A DNA stretch of 64,000 nt, taken from Stereocaulon alpinum. Taxonomy: Eukaryota; Ascomycota; Lecanoromycetes; Lecanorales; Stereocaulaceae. Position 1 is the stretch's first letter. Every line of letters begins with the position of its first letter. The stretch is taken from the NCBI GenBank assembly GCA_018257865.1, contig JAEUBA010000003.1, positions 186,001 to 250,000 on the forward strand, given 5' to 3'. The position numbers and the translations under genes were made by a program. This document shows, in pieces, positions 1-11,619 of this stretch. A model generated the notes under the pieces. It saw nothing but the letters and a program-made list of their open reading frames with translations. It did no database searches and was not told the origin of the DNA.

Positions 1-549
1 TTCACTTTAACACATCTAAAGACGGCTCAGGGCTGATCAGAGCTGCACGACGCTCAACAGTCGAAATCCAGAAACCTCCTTTCGGTATAGAAGCTTCAAT
101 TCACTTCTCTATCAAACAAAGCTTCCTGATCATCGTCGTCTGAATAGTCACGCGACGTGCTCGCGCCAGGCAGGGGGATGGAGTATCTCATGGGCCAGTG
201 TTTGGGTAGAAGGGGGTGGTGTTGGAGGTTAGATAGCTGATGGAGATGGCGTGAGAGGCGGGGTCTCCTGGGAGGAAGAGTGCGAGGTGGCGCGTATGGG
301 AATGTGGACGGGACTTGGGTATAGCGGGGAACTGCTGGATTCGAGCAGAGAATGGGAGATGTAATGCAGATGTGGAGTTGGGCCTTGGGGGGTGTGGATG
401 TTGTAGGAATCGACTAGGGGTTTGTTAAGAGGATATCCATTCGCTGGTCCTAAGCATACTTATGCTTTACGGAGTAAAGTTGGGCTTATTTAAGGTGGAA
501 AGAAGCAATCTCGCGCTGGAATTGATGGATCACTTTGACGTACAATTCT

Positions 550-2416
550 TCAATGAAGACTACTATTGAGGTAACTCACAGGAGGGGAACTCGTCTTTTT
601 CTGCGCCGCACTCTGCACAGACGCAGGATCGCTACCCTCGACCTCACTCGCGACACGCTCTCTCACTTTATTGGTAGACGAGGACGCAGCAGTAGAGGCT
701 GTGCTGAATCGCTGGGTTGGCGGTGGCGTAGCTGTAGGTTTACCATTTGGCGTGGTTGCCCTCGCCTCGGCATTTGGACTTGCAGCTGGGTTCTCTGGCT
801 CGTATGCAAGGTATTTGGACAACCTTGTCGGCGTTGACATGTCTCGCGCTGGGCTCTCGCTCTTTCTTGAGTGCGTCCGTCGTCCTCGAGATAGACCTCG
901 CTCGTTCCGCTCGTTGAGCATACTGTTTCTCCGTAAGGGTGTTTGAGCGCCCCATAGGTCTTCGGATAGTAGGCCATACTCTTCCGGTGGCTGCTTTTGA
1001 TTTGGCATGAGACGAGCTTGCTCCGGTGTGGCTGCGCTGCGTCGATCAGCGCTCTGCCCACGGTTGGGACTCCCTTGCCTTGACGCATCCGGTCCCGCCA
1101 CCTTAACCTTGACATTCTCCCACCACCATTTGTAGCCTGGCACCTCGACCCCATCGAAGAAAACCACTACGGTTTCTCCTATATTGTTGCCAAAATAATG
1201 GCTCCAATCCTTATCAGATCCCTTCTCGGTCCATTCCAATTCGCCTCCCAACTCGCCCATCATGTTCGCTTTTGCCTTCACGCTCATATTCGCCTCCTTG
1301 TCCTTTGAATCCCATGCGATGATGCTAGCTCGTGGAGTCGTGTATGTTCTTGTAACCAGCCATAGACCGTGACGCCGTAATTGGTGGCCGTGGAGGAGGG
1401 AGAGACGGGCTCTGTTGGCGTGAAGCCAGGAACGGAAGAGGGTTTCATCGTTGTAGGTGGTTAGATTTATGGGCTTTTGGGCTCTGTTGGAAGTCTCTGC
1501 TTAGTAATTGCTTTTCTGAGATATTTTGAGGGTCCACAAGTGGAACAGTGTTCCTTCAACACATCTCGAGGCCCCAGACTTGTTAGGATGAGGAGAACAA
1601 GAACTGGAAGTCATACATGAGAACGGCACCAAAGGAGGTATTGGACTTGTATCTGATATGGGCATCGGCGGCTACGGGGATTCCGATGCTCCTATGATCC
1701 GTAGCAAATTTAGTCTTCCATTCTTCGAAGCGCTCAAGCAAAGCATGAGCCTTCTGAAGGATAGAGATTATGGAGTCGTACGGCGTCTGTCCATTCTCAG
1801 CAATGGTCCACTGCCTGATACCCATGCTTGTGCGAGGCCTCCACTCGATGCCCAATTGCTCCATTCTCACTGGCTTGCGCTCGAGCGGTTGGTAGCCACC
1901 CTCATCAGCTTCCAATTTGCTACTGTTGCCTTGCAACTCTCCATTAGCTCTAAGCCATTCAACGTTGGCAACAAAATTCCATCTGTTGTTCCCATCTATA
2001 TAGCCAACGCAGGGTGGTTGCATGTCACATGCTGAGACTGGCTGAAACATGGCAACTCCGCAGCCAAAGTGGGCCATGTTCTTTGCGTACTGAACGCCGA
2101 GATCTTCTCTGAGAACCATATTGGATGCTCCAGAGAAGACGGACAAGTTGGAGAATTCATAATGATTGATGGATCTGACAACAGGAAGGAGCGATCTAGG
2201 CAGAGGTCTATATGTGGCATTCGGAAAGATCGATGCCCCGTAGTCACGCTGACAAGCTGCGCCGCAGAGCCTGAAACGTACGACGCGGATAATTTGTTTG
2301 CAGGTGAGAGCGCGCCCGGTTCGCGATGGTTTCGACGCCGTTTTAGGGGCCTCGCCTTTAGCGCCTGGAAGGCAAAACCAATCTAACGGTATTGATCGGT
2401 AATTTTCAGAACGATC
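550..2416 (-). CDS. Uncharacterised conserved-looking fungal protein, two exons, 5' end unresolved
   Basis: Two minus-strand reading frames join into one protein of about 577 residues. The first runs from 2416 to 1617 and the second from 1483 to 550. The proposed intron (1484-1616) has a GTATGA donor and a CAACAG acceptor; the phase-2 junction gives GAVLI followed by AQKPINL, and both frames stay open. The N-terminal part holds a PLPRSLLPVV block and a GCGVAMFQP...PPCVGYID block; the second exon holds NDETLFRSWLHANRARL, then DKDWSHYF and KWWWENVKV, then a low-complexity Ser/Pro/Arg tail of about 150 residues. There is no ATG in frame before position 2116, which would cut off the PLPRSLL block, so either an upstream exon exists or the gene has lost its start. 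I do not recognise a named domain. The gene lies downstream of the GFA gene in the same orientation. Confidence 0.55.
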
Positions 2417-2782
2417 TCACGGTTGTCTAGACAGTTGCTCGTATCCAGGGGATCACTGCCCCGAAACCTGGAATCTTCTTATTCTTGAACGAAGTTGCCA
2501 ATACGTTATATTCATAAGTCAGGCCTGGAACTTGCTAGTTCATGAAGCGCGGCTATGTATTTTTTCACGGCTCAGACTATTCACGTTCGTTGGCGAAAAA
2601 AAGGTCCAAGTTTTTGATTCCGGTACGCGTAACTATGTATGCTCAAATATGATTATCGGTTTCAATTTTCCTCATCAGTAATATCAGGGGCGTCTTACCG
2701 TGGAAGATTGCTATATAATACTCTACCGCAAACGCCTCTGCTCAATCCTACTCCTCTTTGTGATCATCGTCGTTCTTCCAAA

Positions 2783-3325
2783 TCACAACGGAGGATAGTG
2801 ACTTCCGTGAAACTGCTCCATGCCCTCTACGGGCTTCACCCAATTCACTCTGTCTTTGCCAAATTGCTCAAGCCTCGGTTTCAACACCGTTTCATGAAGC
2901 TTAAAATCGTCCACCTGTCCAATACGCAAAATAGTCAAACCCGGGAAACCCGAGCTAACACGATACATGAGACTGCCGCAGACGCTGCAGAAATTTGAGA
3001 TCATGGAGTCGCCGCTGATAATGGTTTCAGTCGCCGTGTATTGGGTAAGTTTGTCCTGGCCTTTGACGTGCTTGAGAGTGTCGTCTTTGATAATGAAGTT
3101 GGAAGCAAACATTGAGGAAGTGAGTTTACGGTCGTCGGTGCAGTGGCAGACGAACTGGAGGAAGAGCATGGTGTCAGGTTCTTTTGGTACGTAAGAGGGG
3201 TGATTGGGGGTGGAAAGAAACGGGAAGCGATTTACTGTACCAAGAAGATTGTCGCCTTCGAGGGAGAAGACGAGCTGGACTGCACCACAGAAGCAGGTCG
3301 CTGTGACTTCATCGAGTTTCGACAT
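2783..3325 (-). CDS. GFA/CENP-V-type domain protein (glutathione-dependent formaldehyde-activating family)
   Basis: This 153-residue protein belongs by motif to the GFA family, a small zinc-binding fold; most fungal members have no proven substrate. Exon 1 (3325-3236) begins MSKLDEVTATCFCGAV and supplies the first Cys-x-Cys. An 81-bp intron (3155-3235, GTAAAT to CTCCAG, length divisible by three and without stops) is inferred because it separates the first cysteine pair from FVCHCTDDRKLTSS by a stretch with no family resemblance. The C-terminal pair is NFCSVCGSLMYR. In most relatives the central motif is CHCxxCRK; here the third cysteine is Asp (CHCTDDRK), so the second zinc site may be weakened. 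The ATG at 3325 is preferred over the in-frame ATG at 3433 because the family begins just before the CxC motif. Confidence 0.8.
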   Translation of the reverse strand: MSKLDEVTATCFCGAVQLVFSLEGDNLLGTVNRFPFLSTPNHPSYVPKEPDTMLFLQFVCHCTDDRKLTSSMFASNFIIKDDTLKHVKGQDKLTQYTATETIISGDSMISNFCSVCGSLMYRVSSGFPGLTILRIGQVDDFKLHETVLKPRLEQFGKDRVNWVKPVEGMEQFHGSHYPPL

Positions 3326-3840
3326 TGTGACAGATGATGTCGTTGTAGGTGGATGGAAGATCTCCTTTGTGTTTTGCTTTTTTGGGATGCAAAGTACATC
3401 CAAGATCCTTCGCCTTTTAAGAGCTTCGCACATGCACTATGCTTACTGTTTACAACCCTATGCTTACCAACCCCATAGGGAGCACCTAAAAGGCACCACT
3501 AAGTCAAATTATACCCTTTCTCGTTAGGCCCCAAATGCGGTGAGAAGTTTCGCTTACCCATTGTCATGGTGTAGACTCAATTGACACTTGTCTTGCAGCA
3601 TTAGTGACGGTAGAACTCGGTGCACGTGACTTCCCGCCCCACTTTTGGCTCCAAGCACACGTCTCCCAAATAATTCAGACGTCCGCCTCGAGATTCAAGA
3701 GATGATAGAAAGTGCTAGACTATGAGCGGCTCGTAGCATACGAAGATGTCGCTTGATGTTCTTCGCTGTTGCGCCTCCACTCGGCTTGAAACACTCCAAG
3801 TCAACACTGCCCTCGAGAGTTGCTGCATGTCCTGCCAGAT

Positions 3841-5485
3841 ATGCATCTGGCAAGCGAGCTCATCTTCAGTATCTTATCACATCTCGAAAAGCGAGAATTG
3901 AAGATAGTGCGACTTGTGTCAAGGCAGTGGGCGGCATGTGCTTCAGGGTATCTCTTTGAGAAAGTCTATGTATCATGTCTGAAGGAAGGTTTGGAGATCT
4001 TCCAGGCTGTCTGTGGCGATCCAGTACTAAGTCAATGTATGAAGATCCTTGAGTACGATACCGTTGGGTTCCTCACAACAATGAACGAGGACGACTATGT
4101 GCGCGAACTCTGGAGCCAATTTCAATCTTTGGTCTCACATGACACTATACTCCCATTTGATAGCCCAGACGATAAAGGCAATGAATTTGTTGAGCTTGCC
4201 ATAGATACGACATTGACAGAACGTCATGATTTGCCAAACGAGGAAGCTAGGGCATATCGTCAGCACGCATTGTATAGAGCAAAAAGCTTTGGCTTTGTTG
4301 CTGCAGGCTATGGTCAGTGGATGGAGCGAAGCATATACGAGGATCAGATCCAGCGGAGCCAACACTTTCCCCTACTATTGACGCAGGGATTCCGAAAACT
4401 CAGCCGTCTCGACGAAGTCGTTCTGAGCGGCGGATGTGACGGCGTGAACGGCGGGCGCATTTCATGGCATTGGTCTCCCAAGCTCTCCACATATTCGGAT
4501 CTTCCACGCCAAACAGGTGGCTCCGTTAGGAAGCGAGCTTGGGACCCTTTTGTATACGGTCCCCTCTATAGTTCTTGGGGGACCCGGAGATACAGAGGGA
4601 GGACGTGGCTATGGTCCATGCGGAACGTATCAATATGAAGCAATCTCCTCATTTCTACTCAATGCGAATAAGCTCATAAGCAAATTCAAGTGTCTAGAAG
4701 CAGTCCCACCACCAGCATTCACGATAAATTCAGCGGACATATCAGGGGATTCTGCTTTTGCAGTATATGCAAGCCTGAAAACGTTCTCACTCCCTCTGGC
4801 GATGTTTGATTATTACGCGCGGCCTGACATGTACGGCAGCTTGGACGGTCTGATTTCGCTACTTGGATTAATCCGCAATATTGAGGACCTCAGACTGTCT
4901 CTACCGGGTGACCACGACAATAGAAACGCTGCATTGTTTACCTACAACTCGACATGTCCAAAGAATGGGTCTTGGCCAAATTGGACAACATTCTTTATAG
5001 AGAATCTCACAATCAACGTCAGCGATCTCATCGAATTATTGATCATGAAGATGCCTCAGCTACGTGAGCTTCACTTGGGCGCTATCGACCTTAGTGTGGG
5101 AAGATGACATGGCATGATTGAGCTCCTTAGATATGCAACTCACTTGGAATGCTTTACGGTGTGGACCCTTTTACACAATGGAAAGAAACCTTTTCAAGAT
5201 GGAAGGTACGTTGACCGGATCCTGAGATACGTGCTCGGCGGACTTGAAGACCTAAGTTTAAGACACCCTAGCCTGCCTCTACATGCACAAGGTCACGAGT
5301 CTTGGGACTTCTTGCCGGAATTGCTGGGAGATTGCGAGGGGACTGATCCCGGATCATCCACTGTTATCATCGTCCGGTCCACGATGAATTACATTGCAAC
5401 ACTTCAGCGAGAATCCATCGTGACCTTGGGACAGCAGGCGGAAAGCGAATTGTGGCAGGAGTATGATGTTGCGATGTTCATATAG
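3841..5485 (+). pseudogene. F-box protein gene, apparently broken
   Basis: The N-terminus reads ASELIFSILSHLEKREL then IVRLVSRQW, a clear F-box of the kind that binds Skp1 in SCF ubiquitin ligases. The downstream substrate-recognition part is long and Leu-rich (for example PQLRELHLGAIDL and LGGLEDLSLRHPSL), as in fungal F-box/LRR-like proteins. The frame that starts at 3841 runs only to 4638. The continuing sequence (VAPLGSELGTLLYTVP onwards) is in the next frame, so a one-base shift is needed near 4510-4520 and no plausible intron fits. In that second frame a TGA at 5105-5107 interrupts the protein directly before HGMIELLRYATHLE, and it finally stops at 5485. Two independent lesions argue for a pseudogene; a sequencing error could explain one but less easily both. 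The exact start is uncertain because the F-box Leu-Pro lies just upstream of the first ATG. Confidence 0.55.
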
Positions 5486-5879
5486 ACCAGAATCGTGAGA
5501 AATGGACATATTCCGTTGAATCTAAGCCTTTCTATATCTGGTGTCGCGATGAAACATTGCCCAAAATATATCACGAAGTTGTGCATGTGTACCTATCGCG
5601 TCTTCAACCTCACCTCGATGATGTCTCGTCTCAGCGAGGATTGGCGACAGCTCGACACTCTCTATCCCGTACCACGTTGGAGATATGAATTATGTGGTTA
5701 AAAAGGCTCAAACTCCTTACTCGAAAGAATCCTGTACCGAACCATCGACGAACTGGCTAATGAAGTGGGCTGGAAAGGATATGGATGCTGGTAAGGGTCT
5801 TCAGAAAATACGGAAAGCTGGCACAGACGGTGGGAAGCGGAGTGCGGTTCATTTCTTACAAGCTACTCTGTTGACCTAG

Positions 5880-6590
5880 ACATCTACTAACGTACCCACT
5901 GGTTCTTGAACTAAGTCCGCTTTCTCTGCGTCAATTTAGACACACCTTGGTATGTGTACACCTCAGGTTGGCGATCCTGCAGTCATCCAACGCTTTGACC
6001 AAGAAATACGAACTCCTTATGCTCCGAAAGCGTTAGCACCTATAGAGACAGAAGGCCTAGACAATCTCGCTATCGTGGCATGCCATAAGTCCCATGAAAC
6101 ACGCGAAGAATCTTGAAGATGTCCTTAGCTACTAAACCTCTCGACAGGGCTTTTACGAAGTCTAGAACAGCAGAAGGGAGTTGTTCCTGCCGACTCCATT
6201 TCCGATACCCAGAGAATGTCTTCTAGTCTGTTGAAGCCCACTTTTGTGAATATGGCGATCTCTTTTCTGCCCTCCACAGGCTCGCGTGGCTATCTGCGAC
6301 CGAGTTTGACATTGTCATACTCTGTCGATAACTTCGTTGCAAGTCAAAGGATAACATGACTTCCAACAATGCCAGGGTTTGTGCCCCTTCGTCCTTCTTG
6401 ATCGCTTTCAGTGTCTCAACGTGTGCTTGGAGGTTGGAATTGTCCTACTGAACAGCGCCCAATGTCAACTGCCTTGCTGAATCGCCTCTCTGTAATGCCA
6501 TGATGCTGCTTGTGTTTCCTCTGTGCCATATGTAGCTAGACCTCTGCAACACTTCGTCGTCGTATGGGGATCAATCTTTTTGAATTCGCC
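5880..6590. other. Intergenic stretch without recognisable gene
   Basis: Between the end of the broken F-box gene and the duplicated segment near 6.7 kb I see no open frame with protein character on either strand and no RNA gene. It is of ordinary base composition and is probably decayed sequence. Confidence 0.4.
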
Positions 6591-6699
6591 TTAAGTGTGG
6601 AGAACTTCGATTTGCGAGTTAGATCGCTTCAGCTCGACCACTAGCATATTGAGGAGAGCTTCTGCTTTGCGATTGTTTACTTCAACGAACTTGCCACAC

Positions 6700-7090
6700 C
6701 AACATATGAATCTGAAGAATATCCTGTGTTGATGGAATGGAATTTGCCAAAAGCTCAACTCACAAATAAGACAGGAAGCCGACTTGTTCAATTGCGAAGC
6801 TTGCTGCAACAGTGCGGTTTCCGTGCAATTGATTAGTTCGACGAAATTGCCACATAAACATAGGAATTCAGCCCCCTAGATTTCCTAATAAAGTAAAAGA
6901 ACACCCTCATTAGTATATATAGATACTAGAATAGGCGTATAAATCAATCAATCAATCAATCAAACATAGGAGTTTGAAGAGTAGTCTGTTTTGATGGCAC
7001 GAGATTTGCCCAAAGATCAAGTCACAAGACAGGATGCCGGTTTGTTCAATTGCGAAGCTTGCTGCGACACTACCGTTTCCGGCAGCGACG
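6700..7090. repeat. Diverged direct duplication with an intervening TCAA microsatellite
   Basis: A block at about 6702-6825 and one at about 6962-7082 align along most of their length; both contain GTTCAATTGCGAAGCTTGCT and both end at CGTTTCCG. Many differences are transitions (C/T or G/A). Between them lies a short tandem TCAA run (about 6947-6965). Fragments of the flanking motif GAAATTGCCACAT recur near 6841 and 9571. I read this as an old small duplication, possibly a fragment of a dispersed repeat. Confidence 0.5.
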
Positions 7091-7183
7091 CTGTATTGAT
7101 TGTAGCCATATCCGTGTGAGTTGCTTCCTAGCCCCAACACTGCACAGAAATGTTCTTTGGCAGCTTTGCCACCTCTTGTGACA

Positions 7184-7891
7184 TCAATGACTCTGTTCTT
7201 TCACTGATGTCACTATCTGCGGAATGGATTCAGCCGAATCCATGGGCACTACAACAATCCAATGATTATCAAAGGCTTCCTCAATCTTGTTTTGGAGGCT
7301 GAGTCCATTCCTCCTGCTAGTTAGTGGTGGTTCATCGCTGCTGAACATATGGGCCATGCTCTTCGTGTTCCAGGAATAAGGAATGATGTGAGCGTATTTC
7401 ACTGAGTCGAGCTTAATATGCTTCAGACTTCCAGCTTTATCGATGAGGGTAGGAAAGAAAAGTGACCACAGCTCCAGCTGAAGTTCTGCTTTAGCTTCAA
7501 CGATCGTTCCATATGTCTCATCTGAGAATGTCTCTGTCAGCTTTTCGACCCTTTTGCAGAGGTCAACCCAGAAATCCCTGCTCTTGAGATGTGGGTTGTG
7601 GTCATTGCTTAGCAATATGGCTTCGCCACCTCCGAGATTCAGTGTGATAGGGAGGTCAATGACTGTGTTAGGTACCTCTCTTATCATGGGGATTGATTTG
7701 GGTACGTGTAGGTAGAATTCCTTTGGTTGGAATCTTTTTTCTGTATGAGATGGGACCCCAACATATACAGTTCCAGAAGTAAGACGATCAAGCATAGCTT
7801 GGTTGTTGTTTTCCTTTCCACACACAATTTCCAAGGGTTGTTCTTGCCATGCTAGTTGTATGTACATCTTTACATATGATTCTGTGGCCAT
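7184..7891 (-). CDS. Hypothetical protein, 235 residues
   Basis: A single uninterrupted frame starts at a true ATG (MATESYVKMYIQLAWQEQP) and ends at 7184. The composition is that of a normal soluble protein, with no signal peptide, transmembrane segment or low-complexity tail. Visible landmarks are GGGEAILLSNDHNP, SRDFWVDLCKRVEKLTETF and a central Glu/Leu-rich helix around LQLELWSLFF. I recognise no family. It sits inside a degraded region flanked by a duplicated non-coding segment on one side and a broken ATPase gene on the other, so it may be an orphan gene or a fragment of a larger decayed one. A single ATG-initiated frame of this length without repeats is unlikely by chance, but expression is unproven. 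Confidence 0.5.
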   Translation of the reverse strand: MATESYVKMYIQLAWQEQPLEIVCGKENNNQAMLDRLTSGTVYVGVPSHTEKRFQPKEFYLHVPKSIPMIREVPNTVIDLPITLNLGGGEAILLSNDHNPHLKSRDFWVDLCKRVEKLTETFSDETYGTIVEAKAELQLELWSLFFPTLIDKAGSLKHIKLDSVKYAHIIPYSWNTKSMAHMFSSDEPPLTSRRNGLSLQNKIEEAFDNHWIVVVPMDSAESIPQIVTSVKEQSH

Positions 7892-8563
7892 GTCGGAGTA
7901 GATTGGCTCTCAGACAGGTATCTCAAAGCTTTACCCGCTTGCCTCTATCGAGGCCTGGAATTCCTTTTCGCCTCTTGGACATCTTTACCCCATGCATTAC
8001 CCAACGGCGACAGCTTCACTCACCTCTGCGGATCCTGTTGTGACTACGCTTCCAATTGGACATGCCTCTCTGTTCCTCTCTTATTGCTTTCTCGATCGCA
8101 AAATGGCGATGGATGGAAATTTACGCTCACAACCATGGATTCCGAAAGTAGGTGAGGAAGCAGGCCATCTGATTACCAATTTGTCCTTTGGTAGTACTTT
8201 GAGCCTAGCTGTGTCGTCATTGTGACGTGTCTCGACTAGGACAGTGCAAGATCTGGCCGGAATTGTGGCTTATAAAGCCGTCAGAGCTAACAGCATGTTA
8301 ATTGAGTAATGCTTCAATCTACCATTATCGGGGTTAGAACAACCCATTTCGAGCGTACGGGACCAAATTAGACCATCCTCTCGTAGACGACTCAGGTTGT
8401 GACTCCTTGAGAGAGTCCATGACACAGCTTTCTTGAGTTTCCGCCAAGTAGACTCAGGAGTATGAGAAAGGGTTCTCAGCAACAACGTACGAACTGAGAG
8501 CCAAAATGGTGACTGCTTAAAGATCACAGCAAAGTTGAGCCAAGCTCTGCAGTCAACGCTGCA

Positions 8564-9210
8564 TCATAGAATTAGATCGTATGCCCTGCAAGCAAGGGCT
8601 CCGCACGTACGATCCACCTCCGGATAGTCGGGCACGGCCGGAGGTTGGGTCCATCGTTCATCCTGGGTTACACCAATCCAACCCGCCATATGCGCCGGTG
8701 ATGTTTCGAACGGAGTTCCGCTAATAAGGATTTTCCGAGGGATTTCACCCTGCATGTCGTTGTTGAGGGATCGCACCATGTTAATTGTTCCGGCAGTCTC
8801 GTTGTGCTCTAGATGCACCTCGTCCACTACTATCCGGCCCCATCCGACACTCCAATAGCGCCAGCGCCTTCCTCCCACGAATCCTCTTGGACCGTTCGGC
8901 GGCGGGAGTATCGCGTCCGCTAGCTCATTAGCAACTTGGCCTGGATATGAGCCGGAGGTTGAAAAGCAGATCACTCTCGAACAGTCCCCGTGGTCGGCAA
9001 AATATGGACGCGTTGGGGACTTAGCCATTTTTTTGTACCATTTCTTCATCACATAGGAATCTTTGACGCGTATTGCAACAGGGACTTTTGTATATATTTG
9101 TAATCGATGGTGTGTACCCCTTTAACATAGACGGTCTATGATGATAAGGTCGAGTAATGTTCGACAGGAGAATGAATCCATGACGATCCTGTACTGCCCA
9201 GCGGTCACCC
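8564..9210 (-). pseudogene. Fragment of a SNF2-type helicase/ATPase, truncated and interrupted
   Basis: The minus-strand frame shows GRIVVDEVHLEHN, a DEAH-like motif II in the form common in fungal SNF2 proteins, followed about 30 residues later by RKILISGTPFETSPAHMAGWI, the motif III region. Upstream in the same frame come YTKVPVAIRVKDSYVMKKWYKKM and, across an in-frame TAA at 9122-9124, YRIVMDSFSCRTLLDLIIIDRLC. Nothing equivalent to motif I (GxGKT) or the C-terminal helicase lobe is visible, and the frame stops at 8564 soon after motif III. The TAA falls where a CAA glutamine codon is possible, a C-to-T change. This is best read as a relic of a Rad5/Rad16-like or transposon-associated SNF2 protein; which one cannot be told. 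Confidence 0.6.
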
Positions 9211-9599
9211 ACTTGGCCCTATGCTTTCTTCATCCCATATCGTAGTATATTGACAATATTGGCAGCCGTAGGTATACCAATGGCAAGTTTCATGCAGCTC
9301 AGTGACCGCTCGCCGGCTGAGCATGAGTATGTCTAGGAGATTGGGAAGCAAATGCACTCGATCAATCTGCTCATCGTTTTGAAGATAGGTGGTCACGATG
9401 AAGTGGAAGTATTAGATCATGGGGAGTCGAAGCTCAAAGTTCGGAATACAACAAATTCTGGCATTCAATGCTCGGAGCGGTTATTCACTGGACTTACGGC
9501 AGCAGATGAAGCGCTTCCTTGGCGAGCCTTGTCGTGCCGCTATTGATATGAAATCACCATCTTGGTTGAAATTGCCACATGAACCATGATCTTACCGCA

Positions 9600-11600
9600 G
9601 TCTCCCAGAGTAATTGAATGCACACGGTGCTTTGTAGTCTCTTCACATACCAAGATGTATGTCAGAGCGTATTATCAGCGTCATCTCGAAATTCGAAGAG
9701 GTATGAAGATCACATTGGAATATCGGCTGCTGCCAGCTTGATAGGATATGCCAAGCTCTGATTCATATCGGTCATTGCCCGAGGCTTCCCTTGTGGTTAG
9801 ATGTTGATCTTGGGCGCAGTGGACACGCCATCACTCTGTGTCTCGCTTTTGTTTCTGACTGCAAGCCTTATATCCTAATTTGAAGGCATGAGATCTCTGG
9901 TTCCTCTGTGTATTCGATTTTGTAATGCATCATGATTCGTTTCGGATCTTGGTCTCTTTCTTAAAACCTGTAGTGTGAACCGGGATCTCGCTTGTGCCCT
10001 TGGATCACATCTTTATCAATTCTCTCCTCGCTTCACTCAGTTCATATGACCCTGTAGGGTCTAGGTCTCGGAAGATGATGGAATTTAGCAAGGAGGCCTT
10101 GAAAAGGGTACCGAAATCGGCAAATACGTTTTGAAGAAGTGATAGCTGTTAGGTAGCCGTGACAAGGTGTGGACGTCTGAACCGAATACAAGTCCGAGAA
10201 ACTGTAGAAAGGCACCACCGAATTGCGAGTTGCGGATTTGCCCGCGCAAAGAGACCTTGATTGTGTAAGATGAGTCCCATTCTGGCATAAGTCTATGAAC
10301 GCAAGTCTGAGGTCTGATCTCAAGTCGTTCAGGGTACCATTGGCTGCGGACGACCCTAGAATTTTCGCACGGGCAAGTTGAAGATGATGAGTGCTGCGGT
10401 AATTGTTGTGAAGATGATAATGATTTTGTAATCTCTGAGATTTTGCTCGTTCCAGACCTGCCATCCTTCATTGAGAATACCTATAGAGAAAACTGTTGCT
10501 CCAGCGACTCTAAGCCGGGGCCAATGACGACTATCCTGTGATTAGATTAGTTTTTTAGTGAATTGTGGCAGGTGCGCTGCAGCGGTCGTCGAAGAGCTTG
10601 CTCGGGGCTGTCCGGCGGCTGTGGCGGTTTCCACTGTCACACCAAGCAACATCCAATTCCTCCTTCACTGAGGGTTTCCATATTGTTCGCCTCTTGTACA
10701 TGGACTAGTGCCGCAGTCGACGGGCATTCGCTGTGCAAAGTACCAAAATCCCGCCAATGAAACAAAGACTTCGCGCGAAGCACAAACCAAGGTGAGCAGC
10801 CACTTTGACCTAAGAATTGATCATATCGACAACGGCCCCAAATACACTTTGTCTCTCACGGAATGAAGATATTACTCACCCGTGGATGATATTTCCGTAA
10901 CAGAACGCCTTCGTAACCTCATCCTTGAGAAGAAGCCGTTGTAGGCGGGCCCGCTCATAATTCATCGTATAAACCCGCCAACTCTATGGCGACAACTCAC
11001 TCTTCAGATTCTCCGAGCATGTTCCGTAAATGAGTCAGCAGAGACAGCCCATGTTCATGGGTGAAGAGAGCTGGAACAGTATTGTGACAGTACTTAGGTT
11101 TTCGAAGATTGAAGTGCCACATCCTCACGGAGAACCAGACCTCCGCAAAGAATGCGATTCTCAGTGACACTTTGAATGTAATCCGTCAGAACGCTGCTAT
11201 CTTCACATCTAGTGAGATTGCGCTAGTAGACCTGCAAGTCACGTCTTCATTCCTTGCAAGTCCTACATTGCTCTTAAGACATAATACATCCGGACACTGG
11301 AAGACAAAGATGTAACTTGGGCTCCAGAGCGCCAAGTGCAAATGAAAGCTTGTAAAGCATGATCATGACGACATCGAAGTTCAAGACTGGAGCACCAATG
11401 ACAATGAAGTGGTAGAGAGCGCCGATGACCGATTCCGGTGCCTCGAATGTCTTGGTAGAAGATGAATCAAAGTTGATCAAGAAGCCATACGTTTCTCAAT
11501 CGGGTAAGGTTCACACTTCGCCACTAGAAATATTTGATTTCCTTTGCCCATTTTCTTCTCATCTACCTAAAGAACTACCAGTCCACAAAGTCTTCGTGGA
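9600..11600. other. Region with no secure gene; weak minus-strand frames
   Basis: The best candidates are an ATG-started 128-residue minus-strand frame at 10085-10471 (contains MPEWDSSYTIKVSLRGQ and FGGAFLQFLGLVFGSDV) and a minus-strand frame at 11274-11480 with hydrophobic runs. Neither has a recognised family, splice support or a partner exon. Given the retroelement relic next door, these are probably decayed sequence. No RNA gene is visible. Confidence 0.3.
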
Positions 11601-11619
11601 CGATCTCGAGGCAACTGGG

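Noticed and set aside
5105..5107. TGA as a recoded selenocysteine or programmed read-through site
   Set aside because: Ascomycete nuclear genes lack selenocysteine insertion, and the gene has another independent frame lesion upstream, so decay is simpler.
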